This document shows positions 4,721-5,458 of a stretch of DNA of 5,458 nucleotides, one piece after another. Numbering within the stretch: position 1 is the stretch's first letter; each line of letters begins with the position of its first letter. The position numbers and the translations under genes are program-made. This stretch comes from Bdellovibrio sp. (GTDB taxonomy: Bacteria; Bdellovibrionota; Bdellovibrionia; Bdellovibrionales; Bdellovibrionaceae): contig JAGIAF010000226.1 of the NCBI GenBank assembly GCA_017745015.1, forward strand, positions 1 through 5,458. The letters are read 5' to 3'. A model generated the notes under the pieces. That model had not been told where the DNA came from. It made no database searches and saw only the letters and a list, made by a program, of their open reading frames with translations.

Positions 4721-4814
4721 TCCGACTGCTGGCCGCCGTGAGGGAATCTTAATCTAGACACTGTTTGAGAGAGGAATCTCCCAGATTTGCCTGTGTCGAA
4801 GGTGGGCAGTCGGA
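4721..4814 (+). ncRNA. Compact stem-loop region just before the excisionase-like gene
   Basis: TCCGACTGC (4721-4729) pairs perfectly with GCAGTCGGA (4806-4814), continued after a 3-base bulge by CCGCC/GGTGG (4733-4737, 4801-4805). Inside, GACAC/GTGTC (4757-4761, 4793-4797) forms a further stem. AATCT occurs three times (4745-4749, 4751-4755, 4774-4778), and AGATT at 4783-4787 could pair with either of the first two, crossing the GACAC stem as a pseudoknot. It ends about 8 bases before the GAGGGGG binding site of the next gene, so it could govern that gene's translation. Confidence 0.5.
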
Positions 4815-4835
4815 ATGTTTGATGAGGGGGAAGTC

Positions 4836-5048
4836 ATGAAGGTTTCAAAAGTAGAAAAGCAGTTGCCGACAATGGCGAAGATGCCGGACATTCTAAAAAT
4901 TATACCGGTAAACCGTCGGACAATTGAGCGCTGGTGTAAAGATGAAAACGATCCCATGCCGCACACCATGGTAAAGAATCGCTACTATTTTGATATGTCA
5001 GAGGTATCGATCTGGCTTGAGCGTAGGTCGGTTTCCAAAGCATCATGA
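4836..5048 (+). CDS. Excisionase/AlpA-like MerR-type helix-turn-helix protein
   Basis: The protein has 70 residues from ATG 4836, chosen because GAGGGGG (4824-4830) sits 5 bases before it; an in-frame ATG at 4815 overlaps this site and lacks its own. Residues 18-62 follow the winged helix-turn-helix pattern of small excisionases and AlpA-like regulators: DILKIIPVNRRTIERWCKD (helix-turn-helix), DPMPHTMVKNRYYFDMSEV (wing), then SIWLERR. Such proteins bind attachment-site DNA and steer integrase toward excision, or act as transcription regulators. The last four bases (ATGA) overlap the integrase start, so the pair is translationally coupled. The DNA-binding class is quite sure; the excision role is inferred from position. 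Confidence 0.82.
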   Translation: MKVSKVEKQLPTMAKMPDILKIIPVNRRTIERWCKDENDPMPHTMVKNRYYFDMSEVSIWLERRSVSKAS

Positions 5049-5458
5049 AAAATAAGACACCTTTTTGGCTGACTAAGGAAAGACAGATCGAGGTATATGG
5101 TGAGGTTTTGCCGCGCAATTATTACGGCGAATCTCGCTCTCCCCATTACATCTATTTCAAGCAGATGATCGATGGGGAGTTGATTAAGTTTTCAACGGGA
5201 TGCACGACGATCGTTGAAGCGCTTCGTATGGCTCCGTCGGAACTAAAGAAGCGTTTGAAAAAAGAGAAAGCATCTTCTGTTGCTCGCCATGTCTTCGGCG
5301 ATCATTGGAATGCTTTTTACGATGCTCGAGAGAAGAAGGTGGACGATGGCGAAATCAAAGCCTCCACACTCAAAGTTATAGACCGAACCAAAGATAAAAT
5401 CTTAGTTTTTTGGAAGAACAAATTCTTAGATAAGTTAGATGCTCCTTTTGATTCAGGC
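5045..5458 (+). CDS. int: Tyrosine-type phage integrase, N-terminal part only
   Basis: The frame opens at ATG 5045, overlapping the excisionase-like stop, and is open to the right edge: 138 residues are visible. No strong ribosome binding site precedes it, which fits coupling. Residues 1-80 would be an arm-type DNA-binding region (FWLTKERQIEVYGEVLPRN, then HYIYFKQMIDGELIKFSTGC). Residues about 84-138 match the helical core-binding domain of tyrosine recombinases (FGDHWNAFYDARE, IKASTLKVIDRTKDKIL, FLDKLDAPF). The catalytic domain with the R-H-R-Y residues lies outside the window, so activity cannot be judged. It would catalyse site-specific integration and excision of the element. Confidence 0.8.
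   Translation, partial: MKNKTPFWLTKERQIEVYGEVLPRNYYGESRSPHYIYFKQMIDGELIKFSTGCTTIVEALRMAPSELKKRLKKEKASSVARHVFGDHWNAFYDAREKKVDDGEIKASTLKVIDRTKDKILVFWKNKFLDKLDAPFDSG

Noticed and set aside
4815..4835. Earlier ATG for the excisionase-like protein
   Set aside because: The extra seven codons contain the GAGGGGG site that serves ATG 4836, and no site precedes 4815.
4754..4969. Leftward 71-codon frame over the excisionase-like gene
   Set aside because: It is antisense to the helix-turn-helix gene, which has a recognisable fold and binding site.

Overview
The window looks like part of a prophage or related integrative element in a bacterium, probably Gram-negative. A RecT-type annealase and a lambda-exonuclease-like nuclease lie in one operon, and a small excisionase-like regulator is coupled to a tyrosine-type integrase that runs off the right edge. 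Short unrecognised genes surround them. The sequence does not fix the host species. The base composition is moderate, genes have good purine-rich ribosome binding sites, and neighbouring genes are tightly overlapped.

Layout. Positions 1-700 hold small genes on both strands: a leftward gene cut by the left edge, a rightward 43-residue reading frame, and a leftward 92-residue protein with a possible zinc-binding C-x2-H/C-x2-C set. From 789 everything reads rightward. An unknown 95-residue protein, RecT and the exonuclease (789-2819) overlap at their ends and form a recombination cassette. After a 157-base gap with a strong inverted repeat come three unrecognised genes (2977-3878).

The most striking part is 3880-4632, about 750 bases with no convincing gene but dense in base pairing. 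It starts with a tRNA-Lys(UUU)-like cloverleaf that lacks the D-loop GG and the T-loop TTC signatures. It continues through domains bounded by repeated, mutually complementary segments (TTGAGACTG / CAGTCTCAA or CAGTCTCAG), contains a possible 7-bp pseudoknot, and ends in a strong Rho-independent terminator. I read it as one large structured noncoding RNA. Its size, tRNA association and prophage setting resemble the GOLLD and ROOL classes, but membership cannot be settled by eye. It may be a new class or a divergent member.

A second compact structured region (4634-4814) follows, directly upstream of the excisionase-like gene (4836-5048) and the integrase (5045 to the edge). The recombination cassette, unknown genes, large RNA and integration module are thus in line on one strand.
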